The position numbers and the translations under genes were made by a program. Positions 4,835-5,027 of a stretch of DNA of 5,027 nucleotides are shown here, in pieces; position 1 is the first letter of the stretch; each line of letters starts with the position of its first letter. The DNA is from Gemmatimonadota bacterium. Its GTDB lineage: Bacteria; ARS69. The DNA lies in assembly GCA_021604925.1 (NCBI GenBank), contig BQJX01000268.1, positions 1 to 5,027 on the forward strand. Reading direction: 5' to 3'. The notes beneath the pieces are model-generated. The model searched no databases. It was not told the DNA's origin and saw only the letters and a program-made list of their open reading frames with translations.

Positions 4835-5027
4835 GTGGACGAATCCGCAACGAACGACTCGCGCCGAGCGCTCGACCCGCGGAGCCCCGTGCGGGAAGCG
4901 CACGTGGCCGCCGGCCTGACCACGTGGTCGTGGGGCGGGGCGCGGGAGTGCTTCACCTGGGGCGACGAGGCCTGTGAGGTGCTGACGCCGGGGCCCCAGG
5001 GCATGCCGGACCGGTTGCTGACGCTCT
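4835..5027 (+). CDS. Start of a probable PAS-domain signalling protein (3' end outside window)
   Basis: Only the first 64 residues are visible; the frame is open to the edge. After a polar N-terminus of about 25 residues (DESATNDSRRALDPRS), the sequence HVAAGLTTWSWGGARECFTW, then GDEACEVLTPGPQGMPDRLL, resembles the opening strands of a PAS_3-type fold, which often reads AAGxGTWxWD...TWSDExxxLLG. Third codon positions are almost all G or C here, supporting real coding. No signal peptide or membrane segment is seen so far, suggesting a cytoplasmic sensor. The output domain, perhaps a histidine kinase or another cyclic di-GMP domain, is not visible. It is divergent from the REC-GGDEF gene across a 244-base gap, a common arrangement for partners under shared control. 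The GTG start is chosen by its AGGAG. The gene looks real; the PAS assignment is moderate because little of the domain can be read. Confidence 0.6.
   Translation, partial: MDESATNDSRRALDPRSPVREAHVAAGLTTWSWGGARECFTWGDEACEVLTPGPQGMPDRLLTL

Noticed and set aside
4591..5004. Extension of the REC-GGDEF gene upstream by 138 residues
   Set aside because: The extension is low in recognisable motifs, covers the inverted repeats and runs antisense to the PAS-like gene. The ATG at 4590 has its own ribosome site and starts the receiver domain.

Overview
The window comes from a GC-rich bacterial chromosome, with strong G/C preference at third codon positions and GTG starts used beside ATG. NtrC-family and PleD/WspR-like regulators together with a fatty-acyl-reductase-like enzyme are typical of environmental, signal-rich lineages such as Myxococcota, Gemmatimonadota or neighbouring candidate phyla. 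The sequence alone does not fix the phylum. I see no mobile element, tRNA, rRNA or CRISPR array.

Layout: four genes lie on the minus strand and one on the plus strand. From right to left: (1) a plus-strand gene begins at 4835 with a clear ribosome binding site and runs off the right edge; its visible part looks like the start of a PAS sensory domain. (2) Divergent from it across a 244-base gap, 4590-3622 encodes a receiver-GGDEF response regulator, a probable diguanylate cyclase. (3) A 415-base non-coding gap (3207-3621) holds a tandem 10-bp repeat and an AT-rich inverted repeat. (4) 3206-2418 encodes a short soluble histidine kinase with no sensor domain. Its 3' end overlaps by 19 bases (5) an NtrC-type sigma-54 activator, 2436-1051. 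(6) After a 115-base gap with a sigma-70-like promoter, 935-1 encodes the first 311 residues of an NAD(P)-binding reductase related to fatty acyl-CoA reductases, preceded by a HAD-like domain that seems to have lost its catalytic aspartates.

How they may work together (inference): the kinase and NtrC-type regulator are almost certainly a cognate pair, since they overlap and carry the complementary phosphotransfer residues (H34 and D52). The receiver-GGDEF protein would turn a second phosphorylation input into cyclic di-GMP, and the divergent PAS protein is a candidate upstream sensor for it. The reductase may be a neighbour under its own promoter rather than part of the signalling circuit. 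I did not find a clearly new system. The points most worth a second look are the pseudo-HAD/reductase fusion, the sensorless kinase, the missing cyclic di-GMP inhibitory site and the inverted repeats in the two regulatory gaps.
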